Positions 52,902-62,488 of a stretch of DNA of 64,000 bases are shown in pieces. The first letter of the stretch is position 1, and each line of letters begins with the position of its first letter. The DNA is from Methyloversatilis sp. RAC08 (GTDB lineage: Bacteria; Pseudomonadota; Gammaproteobacteria; Burkholderiales; Rhodocyclaceae), in the NCBI RefSeq assembly GCF_001713355.1, contig NZ_CP016448.1, positions 1,860,001 through 1,924,000 on the forward strand. The letters run 5' to 3'. Under the pieces are notes generated by a model that saw only the letters and a list, made by a program, of their open reading frames with translations, ran no database searches and was not told the origin of the DNA. The position numbers were made by a program, and so were the translations under genes.

Positions 52902-54149
52902 TCAGTCCTGATGCTCGGTGCGCCGGCCGACCGGCAGCCCGAGCTGCTTGAGCTTGCGGTACAGGTGGGTGCGCTCCAGCCCGGATCGCTCGGCCAGCCG
53001 CGTCATGTTGCCACCTTCGCGTTCCATGTGGTGTTCGAAATACAGCCGCTCGAACGCCTCGCGCGCGTCGCGCAGCGGCTGGTTCAGACCGGGTAGCGCC
53101 GCGTTGCCGGCGGGGCGCAGCAGCGCCCGCAGCGCACTCGCGTCCACATCGTCATCGAGGGTGGCCAGCGCGGCCGAGCGCAGCGCCGACACAAGTTCTC
53201 CGTAGCCGCCCGGCCACGGATGCTGACGCAGCAGCGGGCGGGCCGACTCGGCCAGTGCGCGCAGCGGAATTTCGCCCGCGTCCGCCATGTGCTTGAGCAC
53301 GTCGTCGGCCAGATCGCCGATCTCGTCACGCAGTTCGGCCAGCGTCGGCAGCGGCAGCACGACGTCGAACAGCCGCGACAGCACGGCTTCGTCCCAGCCG
53401 GCGGCCTGCAGCTCTGCCGGCGCCTGGGCGCAGCTGGCAATCAGCTTCGCGTCGAGCCGCTCCAGCCGGTCGACCGCGAAGGCGAGGTTTTTCTGCTGCA
53501 TGCGCGACAGCGCGCCGATGTCGCCGGCGTGGATGACGCCGCCGCGTGCCGCATCGAGCTGTTCCTGCGTGATGGCGCCCGGAATGCCGGCCAGTTCGAT
53601 CCAGCGCCGTCCCGGCACCGCCAGCGTGCGCGCAGCCAGTTCGGCAAAACTCGACGGACCGCAGCGCAGCATGATGATGCGCGAGCGGCTGGCCATCTGT
53701 TCCAGACGACGGCGCAGGTCGCGCAGCGGACCACCACGCGTGATGCCGGCCAGCGAAGGTGCCGCCGGGCGCTGTTCGGCCGGTGCACTGCGGATCAGCG
53801 CGCGCTTCACGCTGGACAGCAGCTTGGCCAGCGCGATCGGCTTCTCGAGGAAGTCGAGCGCGCCGATGCGTGTCGCCTCGACCGCCGAATCGATGGTGCC
53901 GTGACCGGACATCATGATGACCGGCATCGTCAGTTGCCCGCCCGAAGCCCACTCCTTCAGCAGCGTGATGCCGTCGGTGTCGGGCATCCAGATGTCCAGC
54001 AGCACCAGATCGGGTCGCGCGGCAAGTCGCGCACTGCGCGCCGCCGCCGCGTTTTCCGCCAGCGTCACGTCGTGCCCTTCGTCCCGCAGGATTTCGGACA
54101 GCAACTCCCGAATGCCCATCTCGTCGTCGACCACCAGTATGCGAGCCAT
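52902..54149 (-). CDS. ntrX: NtrX-type response regulator with degenerate AAA+ domain
   Basis: A 415-residue regulator. The receiver is intact (1-120, acidic D8-D9-E10, LLDIWMPDTDG, MMSGHGT, EKPI), and the C-terminus is a Fis-type helix-turn-helix (FEHHMEREGGNMTRLAERSGLERTHLYRKLKQLGL). The central sigma-54 AAA+ domain is reduced: the Walker A GESGTGKE is replaced by GPSSFAE, the GAFTGA loop is deleted, Walker B reads VIHAGD. It therefore should not hydrolyse ATP or open sigma-54 promoters. It follows ntrY by 13 bases with an AGGAAAA site. Confidence 0.9.
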   Translation of the reverse strand: MARILVVDDEMGIRELLSEILRDEGHDVTLAENAAAARSARLAARPDLVLLDIWMPDTDGITLLKEWASGGQLTMPVIMMSGHGTIDSAVEATRIGALDFLEKPIALAKLLSSVKRALIRSAPAEQRPAAPSLAGITRGGPLRDLRRRLEQMASRSRIIMLRCGPSSFAELAARTLAVPGRRWIELAGIPGAITQEQLDAARGGVIHAGDIGALSRMQQKNLAFAVDRLERLDAKLIASCAQAPAELQAAGWDEAVLSRLFDVVLPLPTLAELRDEIGDLADDVLKHMADAGEIPLRALAESARPLLRQHPWPGGYGELVSALRSAALATLDDDVDASALRALLRPAGNAALPGLNQPLRDAREAFERLYFEHHMEREGGNMTRLAERSGLERTHLYRKLKQLGLPVGRRTEHQD

Positions 54150-54162
54150 GTTTTCCTGACTT

Positions 54163-56265
54163 TCAGGCTGCCAGCGGCAGCGCTATGCGGATTTCAGCGC
54201 CTTGCGGCGCGATGTTTTCGATTTCGATACGACCATCGTGCTCGTCCACGATCTTCTTCACGATGGCCAGCCCCAGGCCTGTGCCACGTGCTTTCGACGT
54301 GACATAGGGTTCGAACGCGCGCGCCAGCACCTGGGCCGGAAAGCCGTGCCCGTTGTCGCGCACCGACAGTTCGACGCGATTGCCGCGGCGGCGCGTGTGC
54401 ACGCTGATCTGCGGCGTGCCTGCTTCGGCCGAGGCGTCCTGCGCATTCTGCAGCAGGTTGTGGATGACCTGGCGCAGCTGGCCGGCGTCGCCGCTGATGT
54501 GCGGCAGATCGGTCGCCAGATGCCGTTCGATGCGGGGGGTCGAGGTTTCGTACAGGCCGAGCACTTCGTCCACCAGCCGGTTCAGGTCGAGCGGCGTCAG
54601 TACCGGCTGCGGCAGCCGCGCGTAGTCGCGGAAGGAATTGACCATGTTCTTCATCGCCTCGACCTGATCGACAATGGTCGATGTGGCGCGCGCCAGCAGG
54701 CGCTGGCCGTCCTCGTCAAGCTTGTCCGACAGCTTGAACTGCAGCCGTTCGGCCGACAGCTGGATCGGCGTCAGCGGATTCTTGATCTCGTGCGCCAGCC
54801 GGCGCGCCACTTCGCCCCATGCGGCGCTGCGCTGCGCGGCGATCAGCTGCGTGATGTTGTCGAACACGACGACGAAGCCGCCGCCGCCGGCCTGCGGCAA
54901 TTGCGAACCGCGCAGCAGCAAAGTCTTGCCCGGGCCGAACGGATCGGCGATGTCGATCTGTCGGCTCCACGACTCCTGCCCCTCGTCGATGGCCGCCAGG
55001 ATGGTGTCGCGCAATTCCGGGTGGCGCGGCCATTGCGCCAGCGCAATGTCTTCCCAGCCTTCTAGCCGGTCATCCAGGATGGCCAGCGCGCCCTGGTTGG
55101 CGGCACGCAACCGGGTGGACGGACTGAATGCCAGCACACCGGTCGACAGGTTGCCGAGCACGCCTTCGAGGTAGGTGCGTGCCGCCTCGGTTTCGCTGCG
55201 GCTGCGTTCGGCCTGCGCACGCGCATCGTTGAGCTGTTCTGTCATGCGGCGGAAGGACTGGGTCAATGTGCCCAGTTCGTCGCGCGTGGCGAGCGCCGGA
55301 ATCGGGCTGAAATCGCCCTGCATCACGGCATCGGTCCCGCGCGCCAGAATGGACAGCGGCGCCGACATGCGCCGGCTGATCACGAAAGCCACGGCCAGTG
55401 CCGACAACAGCGCGAGCAGCAGCGCCAGCGTCAGCGTCAGCGCGAAGATGCGCTTGAGTCCGGCGCGCGCCAGCGACAGTTCCTGATAGTCGCGATAGGC
55501 ACTCTGCACCGCCTCCGCGTTCAATGCCAGCGAAGCCGGCAGCGGCTGCAGCAGCTGCAGCACCGGCGCGTCGGATGCCAGTGTCGCGCCGCCGATGAAC
55601 ACCAGCGCACGCACGGTGAGGCCGTCGTTGCTGTCGGTGTCCACCGTGGTCAAGCCCATGCCCTGGCGCGCCTGACGCAGCTGCGACGGCGATGGCAGAG
55701 CAGGTACCAGCCGGGTGGCCGCCGCGCTGGTCGTCACCACCTGTCCCTGCGGGGAAAACAGCGTTGCACTGGCCACACCGGCCTGTTCGCGCAGCACGTC
55801 GAGCCGTGCGCTGCGCTTGAGCGGTGGTGTATCGGACAGGTCGCGCGCCATCGTGCGGGCCTTGTCGAGCAGGTCGGCTGACAGGTAGTCGAGCGTGTTG
55901 CGCCCGAGGATGAGACCGCCTTCGAGTGCCTGTTCGATGCGCACGTTGAACCACGAATCGACGGAACGCGACACGAAATTCACCGACAGCACGTAGATCA
56001 GCGCGCCCGGCGCCACCGCCAGTGCGGCAAATGCCGCGAACAGACGCAGTTTCAGGCGCGAGCCGAACACGGCGGCGCGGTGCTCGCGCAGCAGGTGCGC
56101 CACCAGCCACGTCACCAGACCGAGCAGGCCGAGCGCCACAGTAACGTTCAGGCCGAGCAGCAGCGGGTAGCTGCGCGCGAACAGCGCGGTGTTTTCGCTG
56201 GCCAGCGACAGCAGCAGCAGCAGCACGCCACTGAGCGCGGCGCTGGCGAAAATGAAGTTCCTCAT
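54163..56265 (-). CDS. ntrY: NtrY-type membrane sensor histidine kinase
   Basis: A 700-residue kinase: three or four N-terminal helices (to about 100), a periplasmic region (to about 280), a further helix, HAMP (about 300-350), PAS (about 365-465), HisKA (WGEVARRLAHEIKNPLTPIQLSAERL) and HATPase_c (HNLLQNAQDAS, DNGHGFP, GTGLGLAIVKKIVDEHDG). This is the NtrY layout, in which NtrY senses nitrogen or redox state and phosphorylates NtrX. The ATG at 56265 overlaps the DUF4390 stop (ATGA). Confidence 0.94.
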   Translation of the reverse strand: MRNFIFASAALSGVLLLLLSLASENTALFARSYPLLLGLNVTVALGLLGLVTWLVAHLLREHRAAVFGSRLKLRLFAAFAALAVAPGALIYVLSVNFVSRSVDSWFNVRIEQALEGGLILGRNTLDYLSADLLDKARTMARDLSDTPPLKRSARLDVLREQAGVASATLFSPQGQVVTTSAAATRLVPALPSPSQLRQARQGMGLTTVDTDSNDGLTVRALVFIGGATLASDAPVLQLLQPLPASLALNAEAVQSAYRDYQELSLARAGLKRIFALTLTLALLLALLSALAVAFVISRRMSAPLSILARGTDAVMQGDFSPIPALATRDELGTLTQSFRRMTEQLNDARAQAERSRSETEAARTYLEGVLGNLSTGVLAFSPSTRLRAANQGALAILDDRLEGWEDIALAQWPRHPELRDTILAAIDEGQESWSRQIDIADPFGPGKTLLLRGSQLPQAGGGGFVVVFDNITQLIAAQRSAAWGEVARRLAHEIKNPLTPIQLSAERLQFKLSDKLDEDGQRLLARATSTIVDQVEAMKNMVNSFRDYARLPQPVLTPLDLNRLVDEVLGLYETSTPRIERHLATDLPHISGDAGQLRQVIHNLLQNAQDASAEAGTPQISVHTRRRGNRVELSVRDNGHGFPAQVLARAFEPYVTSKARGTGLGLAIVKKIVDEHDGRIEIENIAPQGAEIRIALPLAA

Positions 56266-56855
56266 CGCGGCACCGCCTGCTGCGCGGTGAAGCCCCAGCG
56301 CTGCCATTCGGACTCCAGCGTCCAGTCGCGATTGCTCATCGCGCTGAGCTGGAACGGTTTGGGCAGCTGGGTCACATCGAGCCGCAGACGCAACGCCGCG
56401 ACATAGCTGCCGCCGGCCTTCAGACGCCCCGAGTCGATGATCGGCCAGCTGCGCAGCCGGCCGATCAGCTTGAGCGCTTCGTCCAGCGTGTCGAAGCCCT
56501 GGTGCAGCGCGCCGGTGGATACCCGGTACTGCTGGGTCAGTGCGTGATAGCTCAGGCGGTAGGTCAGCGCGCGCTCGACCACGTCTTCATCGAGCCAGTA
56601 CCAGCGTGGCCGGCTGATTTCGAACTCGAGCACGAAGTACAGTGCCACGCCGCGCGTGACGGCTTCGGCCAGCCGAGGCGACAGCGTGACGCCGATGTCG
56701 GTGGACAGCTGGTAGCCCTCGTCGCTGTGATCGAGCCGGACATCGCGCATTTCCACGCCAGCAGCAGCATGGCCGGGCGCCATCAGGCAGATCGTCAGCA
56801 GGCAGGTCACGATGCAGCGCCAGACCCCCGGCCAGGTCGGGGGTCGTTCAGACAC
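56262..56855 (-). CDS. DUF4390 periplasmic protein
   Basis: About 197 residues from a GTG at 56855, which starts just inside the rsmB end (8-base overlap). A signal peptide with hydrophobic core CIVTCLLTICLMAPGHAAA precedes the DUF4390 domain (VEMRDVRLDHSDEGYQLSTDIGVTLSPRLAEAVTRGVALYFVLEFEISRPRWYWLDEDV). DUF4390 is found between rsmB and ntrY in Betaproteobacteria, so it may modulate NtrY from the periplasm; that is inference from place. An upstream ATG (56894) would overlap rsmB further. Confidence 0.87.
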   Translation of the reverse strand: MSERPPTWPGVWRCIVTCLLTICLMAPGHAAAGVEMRDVRLDHSDEGYQLSTDIGVTLSPRLAEAVTRGVALYFVLEFEISRPRWYWLDEDVVERALTYRLSYHALTQQYRVSTGALHQGFDTLDEALKLIGRLRSWPIIDSGRLKAGGSYVAALRLRLDVTQLPKPFQLSAMSNRDWTLESEWQRWGFTAQQAVPR

Positions 56856-58155
56856 CGCGGGTTTTCTGCAGCAGGGCGTAGAAGAACCCGTCATGCTCGG
56901 CGTCCGGCAGCAGTTGCAGATCGAAAGCGCCGCATGGGCTCAGGCGTTGGCAGTCGGCGTGGCGGGTCACGAAGGCTGCCACCTGCTTGTGGTTTTCCGC
57001 GCGGAAGACCGAACAGGTGGCGTACAGCAATTTACCACCGGGCGCCAGCACGCGCCAAAGGCTGTCCAGCATGGCGCGCTGCTGCTTGGCGAAACGGGCG
57101 ATATCGTCCGGCCGGCGCAGCCACTTCGCGTCCGGGTGCCGCCGCACGACACCGGACGCGCTGCACGGCACGTCAGCCAGGATGCGGTCGAAGGGGCGGC
57201 CGTCCCACCAGGTATCGACCGCCGCGGCGTCGCCGATCTGCACCCGGCCGGTCAGCCCGAGCCGCGCGAAGTTTTCGCTGATGCGCTGTGCGCGCGGCGC
57301 GCTGTGGTCGAGCGCCAGCAGTTCGATGTCGGCGCATTCGAGCAGATGCGACGCCTTGCCGCCGGGTGCTGCGCAGGCATCAAGCACGCGCTGCCCGGCG
57401 CGCACGTCGAGCAGGCCGGCGGCGCGCTGGGCACCGAGGTCCTGCACCGACATCAGGCCATCGGCAAACCCCGGCAGCCGGGCGACCGGGCACGGCTTGT
57501 CGAGCAGCAGACCGGCGTCGCCGTGTCGGGTTGTCGCGATGTCCTCGGCCGCGAGGCGGGCCTGTACTTCATCGACGGTGGCGCGCCGGCGATTGACGCG
57601 CAGCGCCATCGGCGGATGGGTATTGCCCTGCTGCGCGATGTCCTGCCAGTGATTCGGGTGGTCACGGCGCAGCCGGTCAAGCCACCAGCGCGGGTGTTGC
57701 AGGCGCGCTGCGTCGTCACCCGCGACCGCGGCAGCCAACTCGTCGCCACGCCGCTGCGCGCTGCGCAGCACCGCATTCATCAGCCCGCCGAAGCGGTCAC
57801 CACCGAGCGTGCGCGCAGCGTCGACCGCCTGGCTGACCGTGGTGTGTGCGCTGTCGGGTCGCGCGTCGAGGCGGCACAGCGCAACCAGCAGCAGCGCACG
57901 CCGATCGAGCTCGCGCAGCGGCTTGGGCACCAGCACGGCGAGCCGGGCCTCGATCGCGGCATGCGCGCGCAGGCACTGGTAGGCAAGATCGCGCACGGCG
58001 GCGGTATTGGATGACAGGGCGTCAGGCGTGCGACTGAACGCGTCGTCCAGCGCATCACCCTTGAGCACGGCAGCCACGGCGTGGGCTGCTCCGAGCAGGG
58101 CTGCAGCCAGTGAATCGGCGGCGACCGGCTGACCGGCAGAAGATGCGGAATTCAA
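56848..58155 (-). CDS. rsmB: 16S rRNA m5C967 methyltransferase RsmB
   Basis: About 435 residues from the TTG at 58155; upstream in-frame starts would overlap the DUF2237 gene. The N-terminal NusB-like domain (to about 145) is followed by the RsmB methyltransferase: SAM motif DACAAPGGKASHLLE, the PCS cysteine in DVPCSASGVVRRHPDAKW and the catalytic cysteine in YATCSVFRAENHKQ. It methylates C967 of 16S rRNA. The stop overlaps the DUF4390 gene. Confidence 0.95.
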   Translation of the reverse strand: MNSASSAGQPVAADSLAAALLGAAHAVAAVLKGDALDDAFSRTPDALSSNTAAVRDLAYQCLRAHAAIEARLAVLVPKPLRELDRRALLLVALCRLDARPDSAHTTVSQAVDAARTLGGDRFGGLMNAVLRSAQRRGDELAAAVAGDDAARLQHPRWWLDRLRRDHPNHWQDIAQQGNTHPPMALRVNRRRATVDEVQARLAAEDIATTRHGDAGLLLDKPCPVARLPGFADGLMSVQDLGAQRAAGLLDVRAGQRVLDACAAPGGKASHLLECADIELLALDHSAPRAQRISENFARLGLTGRVQIGDAAAVDTWWDGRPFDRILADVPCSASGVVRRHPDAKWLRRPDDIARFAKQQRAMLDSLWRVLAPGGKLLYATCSVFRAENHKQVAAFVTRHADCQRLSPCGAFDLQLLPDAEHDGFFYALLQKTRGV

Positions 58156-58181
58156 TGCATGGGTACCGGCAAGAGGCGAGT

Positions 58182-58206
58182 CAGACCCGCTCCGGAGCGG
58201 GTTCTG
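58182..58206. repeat. 18-bp perfect palindrome with extended stem
   Basis: ACCCGCTCCGGAGCGGGT (58185-58202) is a perfect palindrome, with outer CAG/CTG adding three pairs after a one-base bulge. It lies between the DUF2237 stop and the TTG start of rsmB. No U-run follows on the minus strand, so it is more likely a hairpin in the polycistronic mRNA, near the rsmB start, than a terminator. It could affect rsmB translation. Confidence 0.6.
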
Positions 58207-58225
58207 ATCGGGGATAAGCGGACGA

Positions 58226-58615
58226 TCAACCCGTCCAGGCGTGCTGGCGCAGCGCTTCGATCGACGCATAGCGCAACGCAGCCTCGTGCGTGGCGACCAG
58301 GATCACCTTCGGCGCCTGACCGGCGTCAAAGGCTTCGCGCCAGCGTGCTGCGCACAGGCACCAGCGGTCGCCGGCCCGCAGGCCGGGGAAGTCGTACTCC
58401 GGGCGCGGCGTCGACAGATCGTTGCCGCGCGCGCGGGAAAACAGCAGGAAGTCGTCGGTCAGCACCGCACACACAGTGTGCGAGCCGAAGTCGTTGTCGT
58501 CGGTGTTGCAGCAGCCATCGCGGAAAAATCCGGTCAGCGGCTTGAACGAACAGGGCTCGAGCGGCCCGCCAAGCACGTTGCGGGCATTGCCGTCGGGCCG
58601 CCAGTCGCGGTCCAT
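58226..58615 (-). CDS. DUF2237 family protein
   Basis: A 129-residue DUF2237 protein with the family signature NARNVLGGPLEPCSFKPLTGFFRDGCCNTDDNDFGSHTVCAVLTDDFLLFSRARGNDLSTPRPEYDFPGLRAGDRWCLCA. Several conserved cysteines (PCS, GCC) suggest metal binding, but no function is proven for the family. It starts one base after the htpX stop and belongs to the htpX-rsmB-ntrYX run. Confidence 0.93.
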   Translation of the reverse strand: MDRDWRPDGNARNVLGGPLEPCSFKPLTGFFRDGCCNTDDNDFGSHTVCAVLTDDFLLFSRARGNDLSTPRPEYDFPGLRAGDRWCLCAARWREAFDAGQAPKVILVATHEAALRYASIEALRQHAWTG

Positions 58616-58616
58616 G

Positions 58617-59465
58617 TCAGCGGACCAGCGCGCGCAGGCGCGCCACGCGTTCCACTGTTGCCGGATGCGTGCTGAACAGGCCGCGCAGGCCGCCGCCCGA
58701 AAGGGGATTCATGATCATCATCTGGCCGGTCTCCGGGTGCGCTTCGGCGGTTGCCATGGGGATACCCCGCGCGTAAGCGTCTATTTTAGTGAGGGCGTCG
58801 GCCAATGCATGCGGATCATTCGATATTTCCGCACCACCCCGATCGGCTCCGAATTCGCGCGTGCGCGATATCGCCATCTGGATCAGCATGGCAGCAATCG
58901 GCGCCAGCAGGGCAACAATGATGCCGACCACCGGATTGGCAGGGCGCCCTTCCGCATCGCGGCTGCCGCCAAACAGCATGCCGAACTGCGCCAGCGCGGA
59001 GATGGCGCCGGACACCGTGGCCGAAATGGTCGAGATCAGGATGTCGCGGTTCTTCACATGTGCCAGCTCATGCGCCATCACGCCACGCAACTCGCGCGCG
59101 GACAGCATGCGGACGATGCCGGTGGTCGCCGCCACGGCCGCGTTCTCCGGGTTGCGACCGGTCGCGAAGGCATTCGGCTGCGCCTCGTCGATGAGGTAGA
59201 CGCGCGGCATCGGCAGTTCGGCCCGCTGCGCCAGTTCGGCCACCATGTTGTAAAGATAGGGCGACGACGCGGCGTCGACTTCGCGCGCCTTGTACATGCG
59301 CAGCACCATCTTGTCGGAAAACCAGTAGGCCCACACATTCATCGCGCCGCCGAACAGCAGCGCCAGCAGCATGCCCTGCTGCCCGCCGATGGCTGCGCCG
59401 ACGACGCCGAACAGCGCGACGATGCCGGCCATCAGGATCGAGGTTTTCAGCCAGTTGCCAAACAT
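58617..59465 (-). CDS. htpX: Membrane zinc protease HtpX
   Basis: A 282-residue M48 protease: N-terminal helices (about 6-45), the [14 protein letters not shown] segment, zinc motif HELAH (H132, E133, H136), later helices, and the third ligand in [16 protein letters not shown]. HtpX degrades damaged membrane proteins with FtsH. A sigma-32-like promoter lies 35 bases upstream, as expected for a heat-shock gene. Confidence 0.96.
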   Translation of the reverse strand: MFGNWLKTSILMAGIVALFGVVGAAIGGQQGMLLALLFGGAMNVWAYWFSDKMVLRMYKAREVDAASSPYLYNMVAELAQRAELPMPRVYLIDEAQPNAFATGRNPENAAVAATTGIVRMLSARELRGVMAHELAHVKNRDILISTISATVSGAISALAQFGMLFGGSRDAEGRPANPVVGIIVALLAPIAAMLIQMAISRTREFGADRGGAEISNDPHALADALTKIDAYARGIPMATAEAHPETGQMMIMNPLSGGGLRGLFSTHPATVERVARLRALVR

Positions 59466-59499
59466 TGTGCTTACCCGTCAGTGAAATCGGACGCCATAT

Positions 59500-59527
59500 A
59501 GATTGCGCACTCAGCTGAAAATTCAAG
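59500..59527 (-). promoter_or_regulatory. htpX: Sigma-32-like promoter of htpX
   Basis: On the minus strand CTTGAAT (59521-59527) is followed after 13 bases by CGCAATCT (59500-59507). The sigma-32 consensus is CTTGAAA and CCCCATnT with a similar spacing; here the -35 matches six of seven and the -10 matches five of seven defined bases. The 182-base gap up to fmt holds nothing else. htpX is a known heat-shock gene in E. coli. Confidence 0.5.
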
Positions 59528-59647
59528 CCGGAAACCTCAGTTGACCGGCGTTGCAGGCAGGGGCGGCAGAGTGTCTGACAAGGCGCGACGACGCGGCAGG
59601 ATGGCTCCCTGCAAGGACGCGCAACGCAGCCGGACCCCGGCCGACGA

Positions 59648-60607
59648 TCAGCCCGGCAGCTGTACCTGCTGGCCTGCTGCAAGCGTGTGGCCACGCAGGA
59701 ATTCGGCCACTGGCAGCCGGCGCCCGCCGGCCTTCTGCAGTTCGGTGACACACAGCGAGCCGTCGCCGCAGCCGATCACCACGCCGTGATCATCGACCCG
59801 GCTGATCAGGCCGGGTGCGCCCGGCTCGGCCAGCACGTCGGCCCGCCACAGCTTGATCGGCGTTCCCTCCACCGTCATCAGCCCGCCGGGGAAAGGATCG
59901 AAGGCGCGCAACCGGCGACCCAGTTCGAGCGCGGGACGACGAAAGTCGAGGGCCGCTTCGGCCTTGCTGATCTTGGCCGCGTAGCACGCGCCATGGTCCG
60001 GTTGCGCGCGCGGCGTGACGCGGCCTGCCAGCAGGTCGGGCAGGGTATCGATCAGCAGCCGCGCGCCGGCTTCAGCCAGCCGGTCGTGCAGCGAGGCGGC
60101 AGTGTCGATGTCCGTGATGGCGACCATGCGCTCTGCCAGCATCGGGCCGGTGTCCAGACCGATGTCCATCTGCATCAGCGTGATGCCGGTCCGGGCGTCA
60201 CCCGCTTCGATGGCGCGCTGTATCGGCGCGGCGCCACGCCAGCGCGGCAGCAGCGACGCATGGATGTTGATGCAGCCGAGGCGCGGAATGTCGAGCACGG
60301 CGCGCGGCAGCAGCAGGCCGTAGGCGACGACCACCAGCAGGTCGGGCGCGGCCTGCGCCAGCGGCGCACGCAGTTCCGGCGTTTTCAGCGTATCCGGCTG
60401 AGCCACCATCAGGCCATGCGCCAGGGCACGCGCCTTCACCGGGCTGGGCGCGAGCTTCATGCCGCGGCCGGCCGGCCGGTCAGGCTGGGTCAGCACGAGC
60501 GGGATGTCGCAGTCGAAACCGATCAGCGCGTCGAGTGCACGAGCGGCGAATTCAGGTGTGCCGGCGAACGCGATGCGCGGCCGGGCCGTGGGGGTACGTG
60601 AGGGCAT
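59648..60607 (-). CDS. fmt: Methionyl-tRNA formyltransferase
   Basis: A 319-residue formyltransferase: [18 protein letters not shown] (N-terminal Rossmann), [20 protein letters not shown] (with the catalytic N/H segment), DTGPML, and a C-terminal OB domain. It formylates initiator Met-tRNA. The ATG at 60607 shares a base with the def stop (TGATG), so def and fmt are coupled as in most bacteria. Confidence 0.98.
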   Translation of the reverse strand: MPSRTPTARPRIAFAGTPEFAARALDALIGFDCDIPLVLTQPDRPAGRGMKLAPSPVKARALAHGLMVAQPDTLKTPELRAPLAQAAPDLLVVVAYGLLLPRAVLDIPRLGCINIHASLLPRWRGAAPIQRAIEAGDARTGITLMQMDIGLDTGPMLAERMVAITDIDTAASLHDRLAEAGARLLIDTLPDLLAGRVTPRAQPDHGACYAAKISKAEAALDFRRPALELGRRLRAFDPFPGGLMTVEGTPIKLWRADVLAEPGAPGLISRVDDHGVVIGCGDGSLCVTELQKAGGRRLPVAEFLRGHTLAAGQQVQLPG

Positions 60608-61110
60608 CAGGCGCTTTCGCGGGCCTGCTTCGCGATGCGGTTCTTGATGCGGCTCTGCTTGAGCTGCGACAGGTGATCGACGAACACCTTGCCCTGAAGG
60701 TGATCCATTTCGTGCTGGATGCATACGGCGAGCAGGCCGTGTGCATCGATTTCGTGCTCGGCGCCGTCGAGCGACAGCGTGCTGACGCGGATGTGCTCCG
60801 AGCGCGTCACCTTTTCATAGATGCCGGGCACCGACAGACACCCCTCCTCGTACACCTGCTCGCCGTCACGCGCGACGATGCGCGGGTTGATCAGCGTGAT
60901 CAGCCCGCTCCTGTCCTCGCTGATATCGATCACGATGACCTGCTTGTGCACATCGACCTGGGTCGCAGCCAGTCCGATCCCGGGTGCGGCATACATCGTT
61001 TCCGCCATGTCGGCGGCCAGTCTGCGGGTGCTTTCATCGACCTGCTGCACCGGCGACGCCTTCTTGCGCAGACGGGGATCGGGAAATTTCAGTATCGGAA
61101 GTAGTGCCAT
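60607..61110 (-). CDS. def: Peptide deformylase
   Basis: A 167-residue deformylase. Motif 1 GIGLAATQ (44-51), motif 2 EGCLSVPG with metal ligand C91, motif 3 QHEMDH with H133, E134 and H137. It removes the formyl group from new N-termini. First gene of the def-fmt pair, divergent from the LysM gene. Confidence 0.98.
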   Translation of the reverse strand: MALLPILKFPDPRLRKKASPVQQVDESTRRLAADMAETMYAAPGIGLAATQVDVHKQVIVIDISEDRSGLITLINPRIVARDGEQVYEEGCLSVPGIYEKVTRSEHIRVSTLSLDGAEHEIDAHGLLAVCIQHEMDHLQGKVFVDHLSQLKQSRIKNRIAKQARESA

Positions 61111-61439
61111 AAAAGTCGTGCTGATTTAATGGATTAGCAGTGAATTTTCATGCAGACTGTCATTAGTTGAAGCAGCTTGCTACACTGATGCATGCCGATG
61201 GCCTGAGCCTTGCCTGCCGTCATGCAACGCGTGCCGCAATCCATGATGCAACCCATGATTTTCGGCGGCGGAACCAGAACGTGCGCAGCTCAAGTCGCCG
61301 CGCACGCTGCCGTAGCAAACGCTTGAACCAATATCGAGAGGCAAACCCCCGGCCGGGTTCCGGCGGTGCAACACGAAACGCGGCGACCATCCGTCCGTAA
61401 CCGTTGTGCTACCGGCGTCCGCCAGTGCGAGGCCACAAC
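61111..61439. other. Divergent intergenic region between def and the LysM gene
   Basis: 329 bases without a gene I can support. The part near def (61111-61200) is the most AT-rich in the window and must hold the def promoter; a TACACT at 61181-61186 could be a -10 box for the rightward gene, though the -35 (CTGTCA) is weak. The remaining 240 bases form a long leader for the LysM gene, with no clear hairpin. Confidence 0.5.
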
Positions 61440-62459
61440 ATGCGCAAGATTATATGCTCCCTGCTGGTCGCCCTTTCAAGCGCGACCGCCTTCGCCCAGT
61501 CAGACGCTGCGCCCGCCATTGCCGGCAACGCGCCTGACCGCCATGTCGTCAAGCCGGGCGACACGCTGTGGGGCATTGCCGGCCTGTTCCTGAAGGAGCC
61601 GTGGCGCTGGCCCGAAGTCTGGCGGATGAATCGCGAACAGATCCGCAACCCGCACCTGATCTACCCCGGGCAGATCGTCTATCTGGAAGATTTCAACGGC
61701 TCGCCTCGCCTGCGCGTCGGTCAGCCGGTCAAGCTGTCGCCCAAGACCTACGAAGAAGCGGTGCCCGAGCCGATCGCCTCGATTCCGCACAAGGCCATCG
61801 AACCCTTCCTGACCAGGCCGATTGCGGTGGAAGCCGGTTTCAACGAAACGGCGCCGCGCATCGTCGGCACGCAGGAAGGCCGCGTGTACCTCAGCGCGGG
61901 CGATGTGGCCTATGTGACCGGCGTGACCGACAGCGCGTCGCTGTGGCATGTCTATCGGCCGGCTGCGCCGATCCGCGATCCGGAAACCAAGGCCGTGCTG
62001 GGCTTCGAGGCCGAATACCTCGGCGATGCCCGGCTGACGCGCGAAGGCGACCCGGCGACATTCGAGGTCGAGAAGGCGCAGTTCGAAATGGGCAAGGGCG
62101 ACCGGCTGATTCCGGCGCCCCCGGCTGTACTGGTCGCCTATGTACCGCGAGCCCCCGAGAAGGAGATCGAAGGCAGCGTGGCGCGCATCGTCGGCGGCGT
62201 GGCATCGGCCGGACGCCACAACGTCGTGCTGCTGAACCGCGGCGCGAACGATGGTGTCGAGGTCGGCCACGTGTTCGCCGCCTTCGTCGCCGGCAAGAAG
62301 ATCACCGAGCGTCTCGACCAGCAGATCAACACCTTCCAGATGCCGGATGAGCGCTCGGGCGTCGTGTTCGTGTTCCGGGTATTCGACACCATTTCCTATG
62401 CGCTGGTGATGGATGCCAAGCGCCCGATCACCGTCGGCGACCGCTTCCGCAAGCCCTGA
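61440..62459 (+). CDS. LysM-domain periplasmic protein
   Basis: A 339-residue exported protein with signal peptide 1-19 (ending ATAFA). One LysM domain (about 35-82: HVVKPGDTLWGIAGLFLKEPWRWPEVWRMN...IYPGQIVYL) binds peptidoglycan. The remaining 250 residues are a conserved, beta-rich domain of unknown function. Proteins of this layout precede dprA in Betaproteobacteria. It begins a rightward unit with dprA and smg. Confidence 0.92.
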   Translation: MRKIICSLLVALSSATAFAQSDAAPAIAGNAPDRHVVKPGDTLWGIAGLFLKEPWRWPEVWRMNREQIRNPHLIYPGQIVYLEDFNGSPRLRVGQPVKLSPKTYEEAVPEPIASIPHKAIEPFLTRPIAVEAGFNETAPRIVGTQEGRVYLSAGDVAYVTGVTDSASLWHVYRPAAPIRDPETKAVLGFEAEYLGDARLTREGDPATFEVEKAQFEMGKGDRLIPAPPAVLVAYVPRAPEKEIEGSVARIVGGVASAGRHNVVLLNRGANDGVEVGHVFAAFVAGKKITERLDQQINTFQMPDERSGVVFVFRVFDTISYALVMDAKRPITVGDRFRKP

Positions 62460-62488
62460 ACGCCGACGGCTCGATCGCGCGGTCGCCG

